A DNA stretch of 33,643 bases from an uncultured Paracoccaceae bacterium (GTDB taxonomy: Bacteria > Pseudomonadota > Alphaproteobacteria > Rhodobacterales > Rhodobacteraceae): positions 1 to 33,643 of the forward strand of contig CANNFU010000020.1 in the NCBI GenBank assembly GCA_947503965.1. Reading direction: 5' to 3'. The position numbers and the translations under genes are program-made. Shown piece after piece: positions 15,876 through 23,735 of this stretch (the stretch's first letter is position 1; each line of letters begins with the position of its first letter). Below the pieces are notes generated by a model. It made no database searches. It had not been told where the DNA came from and saw nothing but the letters and a program-made list of their open reading frames with translations.

Positions 15876-16840
15876 AGGTTCATATCCTAGACGACTGGTT
15901 TGATACGCTGCGCGGGCTGCCCTGTTTTGAGCAACTAAGTGATCATGATGTCACCGTATGGACAGATCACGAGCCTGATCCAGCGAGGCTTGCCGCGCGC
16001 ATCCAAGATGCCGAAGCGCTGGTGTTGTTTCGCGAACGCACCAAGATCGGAGCAGACTTGCTGGGGCGCGTGCCACGACTCAAATTGATTAGCCAGCGCA
16101 GTGTTTACCCGCATGTCGATGTGCCTGCCTGCACCGCAAACGGGGTCATGTTGTGTTCTAACATGCATAGCGACACGCCATCTTATGCAGCAGCTGAAAT
16201 GACGCTGGCATTGATCCTTGCCAGCTACCGCCAGATCCCGCAACAGGTAGCGTCGATCAAAGCTGGGAACTGGCAAATGGGCGTCGGGCGTACATTACGC
16301 GGCCGCACGCTTGGCCTATATGGATACGGACGGATAGCGCAGGCGGTCGCGGGCTGTGCCGAGGCGATTGGCATGAAAGTACATTGGTGGGCGTCTGACG
16401 ATGGACGCGCGCGTGCACTGGCTGACGGTAGCGGGGTGGCAGACAGTCGGGAGGCGTTTTTTGCAATCTCAGACATCGTGAGCCTGCATGTCCGTCTGAA
16501 GCCTGTCACACAAGGCATCATCACGTCCCAAGACCTCGCCGCGATGGCACCGCGCAGTTTGCTGGTGAACACATCACGGTCTGGACTCATTGCGCCGGGC
16601 ATCTTAGAGGCCGAAATTGCAAAGGGCCGCATTCACGCTGCCATCGATGTGTTTGACACTGAGCCGATGCGGGAGACCGCAAACCCACTGCTGACCCATC
16701 CCAATGTCCTACCAACGCCTCACATCGGATATGTGACAGAGGATGAATTCGACCTGCAATTCCGCGATATTTTCAATCAGATCAATGCCTACGCCGCAGG
16801 TGCACCGATCCACGTGATCAACTCTGAGGTTACGGCTTAA
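15872..16840 (+). CDS. D-isomer-specific 2-hydroxyacid dehydrogenase
   Basis: A 322-residue NAD(P)-dependent dehydrogenase. The start at 15872 overlaps the isomerase stop (ATGA) and is preferred over one 4 codons upstream. The Rossmann core reads LRGRTLGLYGYGRIAQAVAG (about 142-161), with GxGxxA instead of GxGxxG. Catalytic residues are R236 in NTSRSGLI, E264 in FDTEP and H284 in TPHIGY. It resembles phosphoglycerate/hydroxyacid dehydrogenases. Its place after an isomerase in a tricarboxylate uptake operon suggests oxidising a 2-hydroxy acid or reducing a 2-oxo acid intermediate. The substrate cannot be read from sequence. Its 3' end overlaps the convergent abrB-family gene by 11 bp, with no terminator between them. 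Confidence 0.88.
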   Translation: MKVHILDDWFDTLRGLPCFEQLSDHDVTVWTDHEPDPARLAARIQDAEALVLFRERTKIGADLLGRVPRLKLISQRSVYPHVDVPACTANGVMLCSNMHSDTPSYAAAEMTLALILASYRQIPQQVASIKAGNWQMGVGRTLRGRTLGLYGYGRIAQAVAGCAEAIGMKVHWWASDDGRARALADGSGVADSREAFFAISDIVSLHVRLKPVTQGIITSQDLAAMAPRSLLVNTSRSGLIAPGILEAEIAKGRIHAAIDVFDTEPMRETANPLLTHPNVLPTPHIGYVTEDEFDLQFRDIFNQINAYAAGAPIHVINSEVTA

Positions 16841-17846
16841 ACAGCCGCGCCGCAATGGGTGCCCCGACGATGACCGTTACAATCCGTAGGACATGGTGTG
16901 CGATGACAAAGGCCATGTCCGCCCCTGCGATCAGCGCCAGCACGGTCATCTCTGCCTGACCGCCAGGGGCAAACGCCAAGAGCGCCTCCATCGGCGGAGC
17001 GAGCGTGAGAAGGTGTATGACTTCGACAAAACCTGCGGACAAAACCAAAAGGATCAGACAGAATCCAAGCGCCGCGGCCACATCGCGACGCACCTCTTCC
17101 CCCGTGACGCCGGCATATTTCGTCCCCACAGTCATGCCGATAAAGAACTGTGCGGCCCAGATGGCCTCGGCCGGTGGACGGTGCTGCAACACGCCTGACA
17201 GCGCTAGGATTCCTGCCAAGATCATTGGTCCCAAAATGGATGCACCGAAAAGACCCACCGCTTTGGCAATCTGCCAACCTACCAATCCCGCGACGACCAT
17301 GAGGACTAGTTGAGATATGGGTAAAGTGGAGGCTGGCACACCCGGCGGATTGGTCAGATCAACGCCCCAGTATCCTTTCAAGATAAACGGAAGGGCCGCG
17401 ACGATTACCATCACACGGGTTGCGTGGATTAAGGACAGCGCACGCACATCGCCGCCAGCTTCCTCGCCAAACAAAAGCATATCCTGCAAGCCGCCGGGCA
17501 TTGCGGAATAGTAGCTTGTGGCGAAATCGAACCCCCAAAGTTTTTGGAAATAGGGGACACCGATCAATCCGATCAAGAAAACCATGACCGGCACCAATAA
17601 CAGCGTTGTCCAATATCCCGCCATGCTAACGACCAATGCGGTCGTCAATGTCGCACCAACGGCCACGCCAAGGATTGAACGCATCGCGTTGTTTAGGACC
17701 GGGATACTCTTCATTTGCGCACCCAGCAGCGCGGCAATGAGGCAGGCGACGATAGGCCCCAGCAGCCAAGGCAAAGGCAAGTTGGTGACGTGAAATGCCA
17801 GAACGCCCAGCCCAGCAATTAGATGAGTTGCAGCGATCTGCCTCAT
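16830..17846 (-). CDS. AbrB-family membrane transporter/regulator
   Basis: A 338-residue integral membrane protein with about nine or ten hydrophobic segments in two related halves. Each half carries the family pattern: PLPWLLGPIVACLIAALLGA near residue 24, and LFGASILGPMILAGILALSG near 200. SYYSAMPGGLQDMLLFGEEA and its counterpart ALLAFAPGGQAEMTVLALIA mark the same position in both halves. This is PF05145 (AbrB, formerly annotated as ammonia monooxygenase). Its biochemical role is poorly defined, but members often sit beside Tct transporters and are suspected carboxylate exporters or permeases. It overlaps the gntR stop by ATGA. Confidence 0.88.
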   Translation of the reverse strand: MRQIAATHLIAGLGVLAFHVTNLPLPWLLGPIVACLIAALLGAQMKSIPVLNNAMRSILGVAVGATLTTALVVSMAGYWTTLLLVPVMVFLIGLIGVPYFQKLWGFDFATSYYSAMPGGLQDMLLFGEEAGGDVRALSLIHATRVMVIVAALPFILKGYWGVDLTNPPGVPASTLPISQLVLMVVAGLVGWQIAKAVGLFGASILGPMILAGILALSGVLQHRPPAEAIWAAQFFIGMTVGTKYAGVTGEEVRRDVAAALGFCLILLVLSAGFVEVIHLLTLAPPMEALLAFAPGGQAEMTVLALIAGADMAFVIAHHVLRIVTVIVGAPIAARLFKP

Positions 17847-18490
17847 CCGCGCATGACTTTCAGGCGATAGCGCAGTGAGGTTTGCAAATGTTCCTCAGCC
17901 GCTGCACCCGCACTCTCTATGTCGCCTGCGCTGATGGCATCGATGATCTGGCCGTGTTGATGGACAACTGTGGCAATCCTGTCTGCGTCAGCCAGAGTTG
18001 TTGGACCCAACAGCAGCAACGCATTGTTGATCGCGCGAGCGGCATCCAGCAAAAAACGATTGCGTCCGGCCAAATAGATCGCCTGATGGAATTTTTGATT
18101 GATTGCCGCCGCGCGGGGTGCGTCATCATGTGTTTGGCTGATATCGTTGTTGATGCTGGCAAGCGCATCAATCTCAGCCTCGACGCTGTGTTTGGCAGCC
18201 ATTTCCGCTGCTGTGCGTTCTAACACCAGCCGCATTTCGTACAACTCAACCACCTCCGCTTGGCCGAGTTTGCGGATCACAGCGCCCACGCGAGGACGAT
18301 GCTCAACAATGTTTTCGGCCTCCAATCGGCGAAGCGCTTCGCGAATAGGGGTCCGAGAGAGTGATAGTCTTTCGGCAATCTCAACCTCGCGCAAACGATC
18401 CCCCGGACGATAGAGGCCTGTCTCAATCGCATTCATCAATTTGGCGAAGGCGATGCCGCCTTGCGACAAATCGGTTGGATCAGCTTGCAT
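17843..18490 (-). CDS. GntR-family (FCD/FadR-type) regulator
   Basis: A 215-residue regulator. The ATG at 18490 is preferred because the longer upstream frame is antisense to the divergent flavoprotein gene. The N-terminal winged helix-turn-helix covers about residues 15-80: GLYRPGDRLREVEIAERLSL, SRTPIREALRRLEAENIVEH and RPRVGAVI. The C-terminal FCD ligand domain has metal/ligand-binding features in DDAPRAAAINQKFHQAIYLA and VVHQHGQIIDAISAGD. FCD regulators usually respond to a carboxylate pathway intermediate, so this is the likely controller of the surrounding tricarboxylate genes. The palindrome between it and the divergent tcuA-like gene is its probable operator. Confidence 0.9.
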   Translation of the reverse strand: MQADPTDLSQGGIAFAKLMNAIETGLYRPGDRLREVEIAERLSLSRTPIREALRRLEAENIVEHRPRVGAVIRKLGQAEVVELYEMRLVLERTAAEMAAKHSVEAEIDALASINNDISQTHDDAPRAAAINQKFHQAIYLAGRNRFLLDAARAINNALLLLGPTTLADADRIATVVHQHGQIIDAISAGDIESAGAAAEEHLQTSLRYRLKVMRG

Positions 18491-18510
18491 GTGATACTCT
18501 CTTTTCGAAT

Positions 18511-18528
18511 TGTATCCGCTTGGATACA
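18511..18528. promoter_or_regulatory. GntR operator candidate in a divergent promoter
   Basis: TGTATCC (18511-18517), GCTT, GGATACA (18522-18528): a perfect 7-bp inverted repeat. Symmetry continues outward as CGAAT/ATTCG with one inserted base. It lies 21 bp upstream of gntR and 26 bp upstream of the flavoprotein gene, so one site could control both. Confidence 0.75.
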
Positions 18529-18554
18529 TATTCGAATAAAGAGGACAATCGAAT

Positions 18555-20030
18555 GTGTCAAAGAAGATCATCGTCGTTGGATCTGGGAACGCGGCCATGT
18601 GCGCGGGGATTGCGGCATTAGAAGCAGGCGCGGAGGTTTTGATGCTAGAAAAGGCGGATGAGGCACTGGCGGGCGGCAACACGAAATACACCGCAGGTGC
18701 GATGCGGTTTGCCTACGATGGCGTCGATGACCTGATGCCTTTGTTGAAAAACACCGATGATCCACGACTGGCTAAGACCGACTTTGGGGGCTACACGACG
18801 TCAAAGTTTGCGTACGATCTGTTGATGTTTAATGGCGGTCGCTCCTTGTCACCAGAGCAGGAGCGGCTGATCGGTCAATCCCTGCCAGCGATGCAATGGC
18901 TCGGGCGTCACGGTGTGAAGTTCGAACCCATCTACTCTCGCCAGAGTTTCGAAAAGGACGGGCGACACGTATTCTGGGGCGGCTTGGCGCTTGCCGCTGA
19001 GAACGAAGGCGTTGGCCTGTTTGATATGGAACTGACGGCGTTCAGGCGTCTGGGCGGTACGATCCGCCATGAAAGCGCCGTGACAGAGATTGTTACAAAG
19101 GATGGACAGGTCGTCGGCGTCAAAGTCTGCGATGAGGAAATTGCCGCTGATGCGGTAATCCTTGCCTGCGGTGGGTTTGAGGCCAGCACGGATCGTCGTC
19201 GTGACTGGATGGGGGGTCAGTGGGACAAGGCAAAAGTACGCGGCACGCCGATGAATACGGGCGATGGTCTGGCGATGGCATTAGAGATTGCGGCGCAGAC
19301 CTACGGGCTGATCGACGGATGCCACGCCACCCCGATGGATTTGTATATGCCCGATTATGCAAACCTTGATTTGCCTGCTTCCGAGCACAAGAACTACCGC
19401 AAGATTTGCTACTCCCTCGGCGTCATGCTGAACGCGAACGGCGACCGTTTCGTGGATGAGGGTGAAAACTTCCATTATTACACATACGCTCAATTTGGTA
19501 AGGCCGTTCTTGATCAGCCTGGGCATTTCGCATGGCAAATCTTTGACGCAAAGGTCGACGACCTGCTTTATGCGGAATACAGTTTCCACGATGCGCATTA
19601 CGTCGAATCGGATACCCTCGACGCGCTCTGCGACAAGCTTGAAGGCGTTGATAATAACGCCGCACGCGCCACGCTTGAGGCGTTCAACGAGGCTGTAAAT
19701 GATCAGGTGTCGTTCGACCCGACATCATTGGATGGCAAGAGTACCCCCGGTTTGACCTTGCCCAAATCAAACTGGGCCCAAAAGTTCGACACGCCACCGT
19801 CCAATGCCTATCCGGTCACCGGTGGCATCACTTTTACCTATGGCGGCCTCAAAGTTTCTGACACATGCGAAGTTTTGAAGGTGGATGGCACGCCAATTGG
19901 AGGTCTGTTCGCGGCTGGTGAAATGGTCGGGGGCGTGTTCTTCGAAGGCTATCCAGGTGGATCAGGCCTCACATCTGGCGCAGTTTTCGGACGCTGCGCG
20001 GGTCTAGGTGCTGCAGAAGGGATTGGGTAA
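18555..20030 (+). CDS. tcuA: FAD-dependent tricarballylate dehydrogenase-like protein
   Basis: A 491-residue flavoprotein of the succinate dehydrogenase/fumarate reductase flavoprotein superfamily, TcuA-like. The start is GTG (18555) with AGAGGAC upstream. The FAD-binding beta-alpha-beta motif is IIVVGSGNAAMCAGIAALEA (about 5-24) with acidic E32. The FAD end motif is PIGGLFAAGEMVGGVFFEGY and PGGSGLTSGAVFGR. TcuA oxidises tricarballylate to cis-aconitate, and in Salmonella needs TcuB to re-oxidise its FADH2. No tcuB is next to it, so electrons may go to another acceptor. It is divergent from gntR and shares its palindromic operator region. The symbol is given at family level; 3-oxosteroid-dehydrogenase-like relatives cannot be excluded. 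Confidence 0.75.
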   Translation: MSKKIIVVGSGNAAMCAGIAALEAGAEVLMLEKADEALAGGNTKYTAGAMRFAYDGVDDLMPLLKNTDDPRLAKTDFGGYTTSKFAYDLLMFNGGRSLSPEQERLIGQSLPAMQWLGRHGVKFEPIYSRQSFEKDGRHVFWGGLALAAENEGVGLFDMELTAFRRLGGTIRHESAVTEIVTKDGQVVGVKVCDEEIAADAVILACGGFEASTDRRRDWMGGQWDKAKVRGTPMNTGDGLAMALEIAAQTYGLIDGCHATPMDLYMPDYANLDLPASEHKNYRKICYSLGVMLNANGDRFVDEGENFHYYTYAQFGKAVLDQPGHFAWQIFDAKVDDLLYAEYSFHDAHYVESDTLDALCDKLEGVDNNAARATLEAFNEAVNDQVSFDPTSLDGKSTPGLTLPKSNWAQKFDTPPSNAYPVTGGITFTYGGLKVSDTCEVLKVDGTPIGGLFAAGEMVGGVFFEGYPGGSGLTSGAVFGRCAGLGAAEGIG

Positions 20031-20084
20031 AACTTGGTGGTTGATGCGATAGTGTGATGTTTTCGAAACAACACGAGGCCCACG

Positions 20085-20234
20085 ATGGAAGTTAGGATTA
20101 GTATCGAAACGACGTTTGAAGATGGAAATACGAAGACGCGCGATATCGGCCTGCTTTGCCGCGTGTGTGACAAATTGGGACTTAAGAGCCTAGGTTTTGA
20201 CCTGCTCCCCGTAGGGTCCGCTAATTTAGGTTAG
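20085..20234 (+). pseudogene. Possible ISKra4-like transposase N-terminal fragment
   Basis: A 49-codon frame after GAGG starts MEVRISIETTFEDGNTKTRD, reminiscent of the beginning of ISKra4-family transposases. It breaks at about residue 40, where an antisense IS3 orfB remnant begins. The match is weak and the frame short; it could equally be the start of an unrelated gene cut by the IS junction. Confidence 0.3.
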
Positions 20235-20337
20235 CTCTGTTCAGGTTTTGGTCTTCTTTTGACCGGTTAGCATATTCCGCTGGTAACATGCCAGCGAGGC
20301 TGGAATGCGGACGGTGGTGGTTGAAGTCGATACGCCA
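20221..20337 (-). pseudogene. IS3-family OrfB C-terminal end
   Basis: The minus strand encodes WRIDFNHHRPHSSLAGMLPA, then EYANRSKEDQNLNRANLN and a stop at 20221-20223. HHRPHSSL is the standard C-terminal motif of IS3 OrfB (IS407-like). All upstream OrfB sequence is missing, replaced at about 20338 by an IS1182 transposase fragment. Confidence 0.75.
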
Positions 20338-20340
20338 TTA

Positions 20341-20730
20341 CGCAAAGAACGCAGGGCCTTTCCGCGCCGCTGTCCATTGGCTGGCAGGGTCGGCGTGGGC
20401 TGTGAATTTAGGCTTTGCGGTGGTCGCAGCGCCGAAGGCTTCGTCGTCCAGCGTGTCAAGGTATTCGCGTACAGCACGAGGCGCATCATTGGGATCAATC
20501 TCGCGGGTGGCCCAGTCATCGGGATTGCTCGAGTTCTGCTTTTGAACATCCGCGCTGATCAGGCTGGCGTCGACCGCGAAGCCCTAACCACCAACCAAGC
20601 CTTCCTTCATGCAACGCGCTACCGTCGTTTCGAACAAATGGCGCAGCAGATCGCTTTCGCGGAACCGACCATGACGGTTCTTGGAAAAGGTCGAGTGATC
20701 CGGGATCCGATCATTCAGATCGAGACGGCA
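20341..20730 (-). pseudogene. IS1182-family transposase, middle part
   Basis: Continues from the piece at 22111-22377 after an IS110 insertion. The minus frame reads CRLDLNDRIPDHSTFSKNRH, ESDLLRHLFETTVARCMKEG, LVGG, a TAG, then GFAVDASLISADVQKQN (with the first DDE aspartate) and PRAVREYLDTLDDEAFGAAT. It ends at AFFA, where it meets IS3 sequence. The in-frame amber codon and the missing C-terminal half make it dead. Confidence 0.85.
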
Positions 20731-20801
20731 GAGATGGAGTAGGTGGGCGACCCTGAATGGTTGATCTTAGCTCCATCAATAAGCCGCCTTGAGGAATTGA
20801 C

Positions 20802-21849
20802 ATGGCACATTACGTCGGGATCGACGCATCCCTTGAGACCGTGAACGATTTGTATCGTCGAAGAGGACGGTACCATCTGCCTTGAACGCAAGATTGCTGC
20901 CGAGCCTGAGGCGATCATCGATTTATTGAAGGACTTCAGACAATCGATAGCTCGGTTGGGTCTCGAAGCCGGACCCACGGCATCCTGGCTCTACACCGAA
21001 TTGCGGGCGGCCGGTTTGCCAGCAAACTGCATGGAATGCCGCCATGTAAAGGCGGGGCTGGGGGCGATGCGCAACAAGACAGATCGCAATGATGCACGTG
21101 GTATTGCGGAGCTCGTGCGCCTTGGCTGGTTCCGCAAGGTTTTTGTCAAAAGTGATGCGGCGCAGCGAACCCGAATGCTGCTTGTTAGCCGCAGCCATCT
21201 TTTGGGCAAGTCGCAGGACATCGAGAATTGCATTCGGGGCTCTTTGAAAGTGTTCGGGCTCAGGACCGGTGCCGTCACGAAGAAGGGCTTCGAAGATCGT
21301 GTCCTTGAACTTGTTGCAGGCGATCAAAGCCTGATTGCGATCGTGAAGCCACTCCTTCGCGCGCGACGTGCCATTACTGAAGCGTTTGAACGCCTCGACC
21401 GTCTGTGCATCCAGCTTGCACGACGCGATCCAATCTGTCGTCGTTTGATGACGGTTCCTGGAGTCGGCGTGATTGTGGCGCTTACTTATGTGACGGGCGT
21501 TGATGCGCCTGAACGCTTCAAGCGATCGCGTGACGTGGGCGCGCATTTTGGGCTGACCCCGAAGCGATACAGCTCAGGTCAGATTGATTACGATGGGCGG
21601 ATCAGTCGATGCGAAGATGAAATGGTCCGAACGGCGCTCTATCAGGCGGCTCACGTCCTTATGCATCATGGCCGATGATCCTCACTGCGGTCTTGGGCTA
21701 TGCGGATTGCAAAACGCCGCAGTGTGAAATTGGCCAAGGTTGCTCCCGCCCGCAAACTCGCCGTCATTCTGCATCGCATGTGGTCAGATGGCACTGACTT
21801 CCGGTGGTTGGACGCTCAGACATTCGATGTAACGGTAACTGCAGCCTAA
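20802..21849 (+). pseudogene. IS110-family DEDD transposase, frameshifted
   Basis: It starts MAHYVGIDASLETVN behind GAGGA. A one-base insertion at about 20847 shifts the frame, and then it continues ICIVEEDGTICLERKIAAEP and on. The DEDD/RuvC-like half includes D8 in GIDAS and NKTDRNDARGIAELVRLGWF. The second half has the serine-bearing transposase_20 region (TVPGVGVIVALTYVTGVDAP, GAHFGLTPKRYSSGQIDYDG). A TGA at 21676-21678 replaces the usual tryptophan codon in HHGRW, after which the frame runs on through MRIAKRRSVKLAKVAPARKL to a stop at 21847-21849. Length and order are otherwise normal, so this is a recently decayed copy. Confidence 0.88.
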
Positions 21850-22098
21850 ACGAACACACGGAATCCGCCTTCGGGCGGTAAGGCGCGCCCGGGAGGGTGC
21901 GAGGGTTGGATGAGCCCGCATCGTTGGTTGCGACACTGAGACACTTCCCACCGATCGCGCGGCAGAGCTAGGCCGTCCGACCCTTCACACCCCATCATGT
22001 ATGCCGACGCTGCCAAGCGCCGAGCACGAAAAGAAGCCTGAACCCTTTCGAGCGCTGCTAAACCCAAGAAGGCCCAAGAAAAGGAGTTGACGAAACAT
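21850..22098 (+). ncRNA. Candidate bridge/seek RNA region of the IS1111-type element
   Basis: The non-coding 3' region between the transposase stop and the right inverted repeat. IS110-family elements encode a structured guide RNA in a terminal non-coding region, and in the IS1111 subgroup this is downstream of the transposase. A stable hairpin with a TTCG loop (CCGCC 21865-21869, GGCGG 21874-21878) lies near its start. Exact RNA ends and guide loops were not determined, so this is position-based inference. Confidence 0.4.
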
Positions 22099-22110
22099 GC
22101 CCACCTAAAG

Positions 22111-22377
22111 AAACCAGCGATATGCGAGGTTCAAATGGACAACCTCGCACAACCGCCGTTCGGAGCGAATGCCAGAGCAATACCCCACCAGGAGCATCCG
22201 GATCAGCAACTCCGGATCGATCGATGGGCGGCCTGTATGGCTGTAGGAATCTGCAAGATGGGCGCGGATGCTGCTCAGATCGACGAACCGGTCAATCGAC
22301 CGCACCAGATGATCCTCTAAGGAGAACTCATAGAACAGCGCCGCTTGCGCTTCCTGTCTTGGTCCCAGCATCCCCAA
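22111..22377 (-). pseudogene. IS1182-family transposase, N-terminal part
   Basis: Encodes MGMLGPRQEAQAALFYEFSL, EDHLVRSIDRFVDLSSIRAH, SYSHTGRPSIDPELLIRMLL and GIRSERRLCEVVHLNLAYRW, the DUF772 N-terminal domain of IS1182-family transposases. It is interrupted after RWF by the IS110 element and resumes at 20730. The terminal sequence of this IS is at 22431-22470, about 55 bp upstream of the start codon. Confidence 0.88.
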
Positions 22378-22430
22378 TCCTCCCGCTCGTTGAGAGAATT
22401 GAGTCAGCTGCTCGCCTGCCGATCAAGAAA

Positions 22431-22470
22431 GAGTTTTTCAGCAAAATCAGCCCAAAGTTACTCATGCTGC
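22431..22470. repeat. IS1182 terminal sequence
   Basis: GAGTTTTTCAGCAAAATCAG then CCCAAAG, just outside the transposase start. A diverged copy is at 1117-1157, without a transposase. Confidence 0.55.
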
Positions 22471-22670
22471 GGCTTGCACGAAGATCCGGTTTTACTGAGT
22501 GGCTAAAATGAGTAGCATACTTAACAAGTCAATCGCCATGCCACCTTATGGCAGAGCACAACTGAAATCGAAAAGTAGATTTTCCTTACAAACATGAGCT
22601 GTTTGAATAAATGGAAAGTCAGAAGTGATCCGTTTGGGTCATCTGTGAAATACTGGTACTGGAGTTCTCA

Positions 22671-23348
22671 ATGCGACTACTCATTGTCTTTTTGTTCCTT
22701 GCAAATGTTTCCGCCGCGTCGGCCTGCGAACTGCAAGGTAGTACGCGTTTTATTCCACCTTCGGTCGTTGAAGCGCAGGTGCGTGATTGTGCGGAGGAAG
22801 GCTTTGATTTTAACACGGCGCGCGAGGGTGAAAATGCTGTGATGTATCGGCTGATCGCAACCGGAGGCTCACCAGAAGCGGTCGAAATCGCTCTAACGGC
22901 GGGAGGTAATCCCAACATTCAAAGCCGTTTCGGATCACCTGCATTTGTTGACTTAATCAACTTTGCACATCGAGATGGTGAGTCAGTTGTTGTCGAAATT
23001 CTTGAACTTTTGGGAGCAGCAGGAGCCAATTTTTCAACCCCCGACAATCATGGGGATCTCGCACTTTCCAAGGCCGCTGGTGGCGGGGAATTGGACACAG
23101 TGCGCGTTTTATTGCGTTGGCAAGCAGATCCGAACGGACTGAACACCTATGGTCGCACGCCATTGTTTGAAACAGTCTTTGGTCGGTGCTCGCCTGACGT
23201 CGGGCGTATACTCATTTCCAATGGTGCGCGCATTGCCCCAATGGATCAAGAGCAAGTTGACCGAATGCTCATAGAAGCCACCGAGGTTTGTACATCCCGC
23301 GAAGAAAGGGATTATGTCGACGAACTTGAAGCTTTAAGCGGTAATTAG
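22671..23348 (+). CDS. Exported ankyrin-repeat protein
   Basis: A 225-residue protein with a short signal peptide (LLIVFLFLANVSAASAC, cut near residue 16-18; the cysteine after ASA could even be lipidated). Three to four ankyrin-type repeats follow: GGSPEAVEIALTAGGNPNIQ, VVVEILELLGAAGANFSTPD, GGGELDTVRVLLRWQADPNG and CSPDVGRILISNGARIAPMD. Ankyrin repeats bind other proteins, and periplasmic versions occur as immunity or inhibitor-type partners, but no effector gene is adjacent. The start is supported by GGAG about 7 bases upstream. A 9-bp inverted repeat (CAAAGCGGA 23383-23391, TCCGCTTTG 23415-23423) follows the gene and may end transcription. Confidence 0.8.
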   Translation: MRLLIVFLFLANVSAASACELQGSTRFIPPSVVEAQVRDCAEEGFDFNTAREGENAVMYRLIATGGSPEAVEIALTAGGNPNIQSRFGSPAFVDLINFAHRDGESVVVEILELLGAAGANFSTPDNHGDLALSKAAGGGELDTVRVLLRWQADPNGLNTYGRTPLFETVFGRCSPDVGRILISNGARIAPMDQEQVDRMLIEATEVCTSREERDYVDELEALSGN

Positions 23349-23421
23349 CCCTTCTAAAAATACCCGTTTGTTGAAAGCCCCCCAAAGCGGAACTTAAAAA
23401 GTAACAAGTTCAGGTCCGCTT

Positions 23422-23735
23422 TGTCTAAGGTTTGTTGCTGCTGTCAGCGCGAGCTGCAGCGGCGATAAATCTGACAAGGAGGAAAGCGCGGGCGGATTTC
23501 GGTGCTATGGGGATTGTGCGTTACGGCTGCAGAGGTGGATGAGCAGAGTGAGCGACTTGGTGATAACAGGCTGTGCAATCCAATTGATGTTCCCGACACG
23601 ACTTGGCCAATTTGGCTCCCATTTTACCGCCACAGGCCTGATGCAGCCCAGGATTTTGTGAGATGGCCGCACTGATTGGTCCGGGGTTTGCGCAAGAAGG
23701 GGCCTGGTTTTCGTGTTGTATCACGCGGTATCCTC
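23422..23735. repeat. IS91-family end, copy 1 (direct repeat with 25622-25930)
   Basis: About 310 bp from TGTCTAAGG to the last codons of the IS91 transposase. It repeats in the same orientation at 25622-25930 with scattered differences; both contain GACAAGGAGGAAAGCGCGGG and TTTCGGTGCTATGGGGATTG. It is the non-coding 3' end of the element, where IS91-type elements have their replication origin or terminus. Confidence 0.8.

Larger units (their letters stand above)
20731..22110 (+). mobile_element. IS110-family (IS1111-type) element inserted in IS1182
   Basis: A 1,380-bp insertion. Taking it out joins TTT (22113-22111, minus) to TGC (20730-20728) and restores the IS1182 reading frame as RWF-CRLDL without gain or loss. 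Inverted repeats TAGGTGGGC (20740-20748) and GCCCACCTA (22099-22107) lie slightly inside both ends, the subterminal arrangement of the IS1111 subgroup. There is no target duplication. The transposase gene is followed by about 260 bp of non-coding sequence, where IS1111-type elements carry their guide RNA. Confidence 0.85.
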
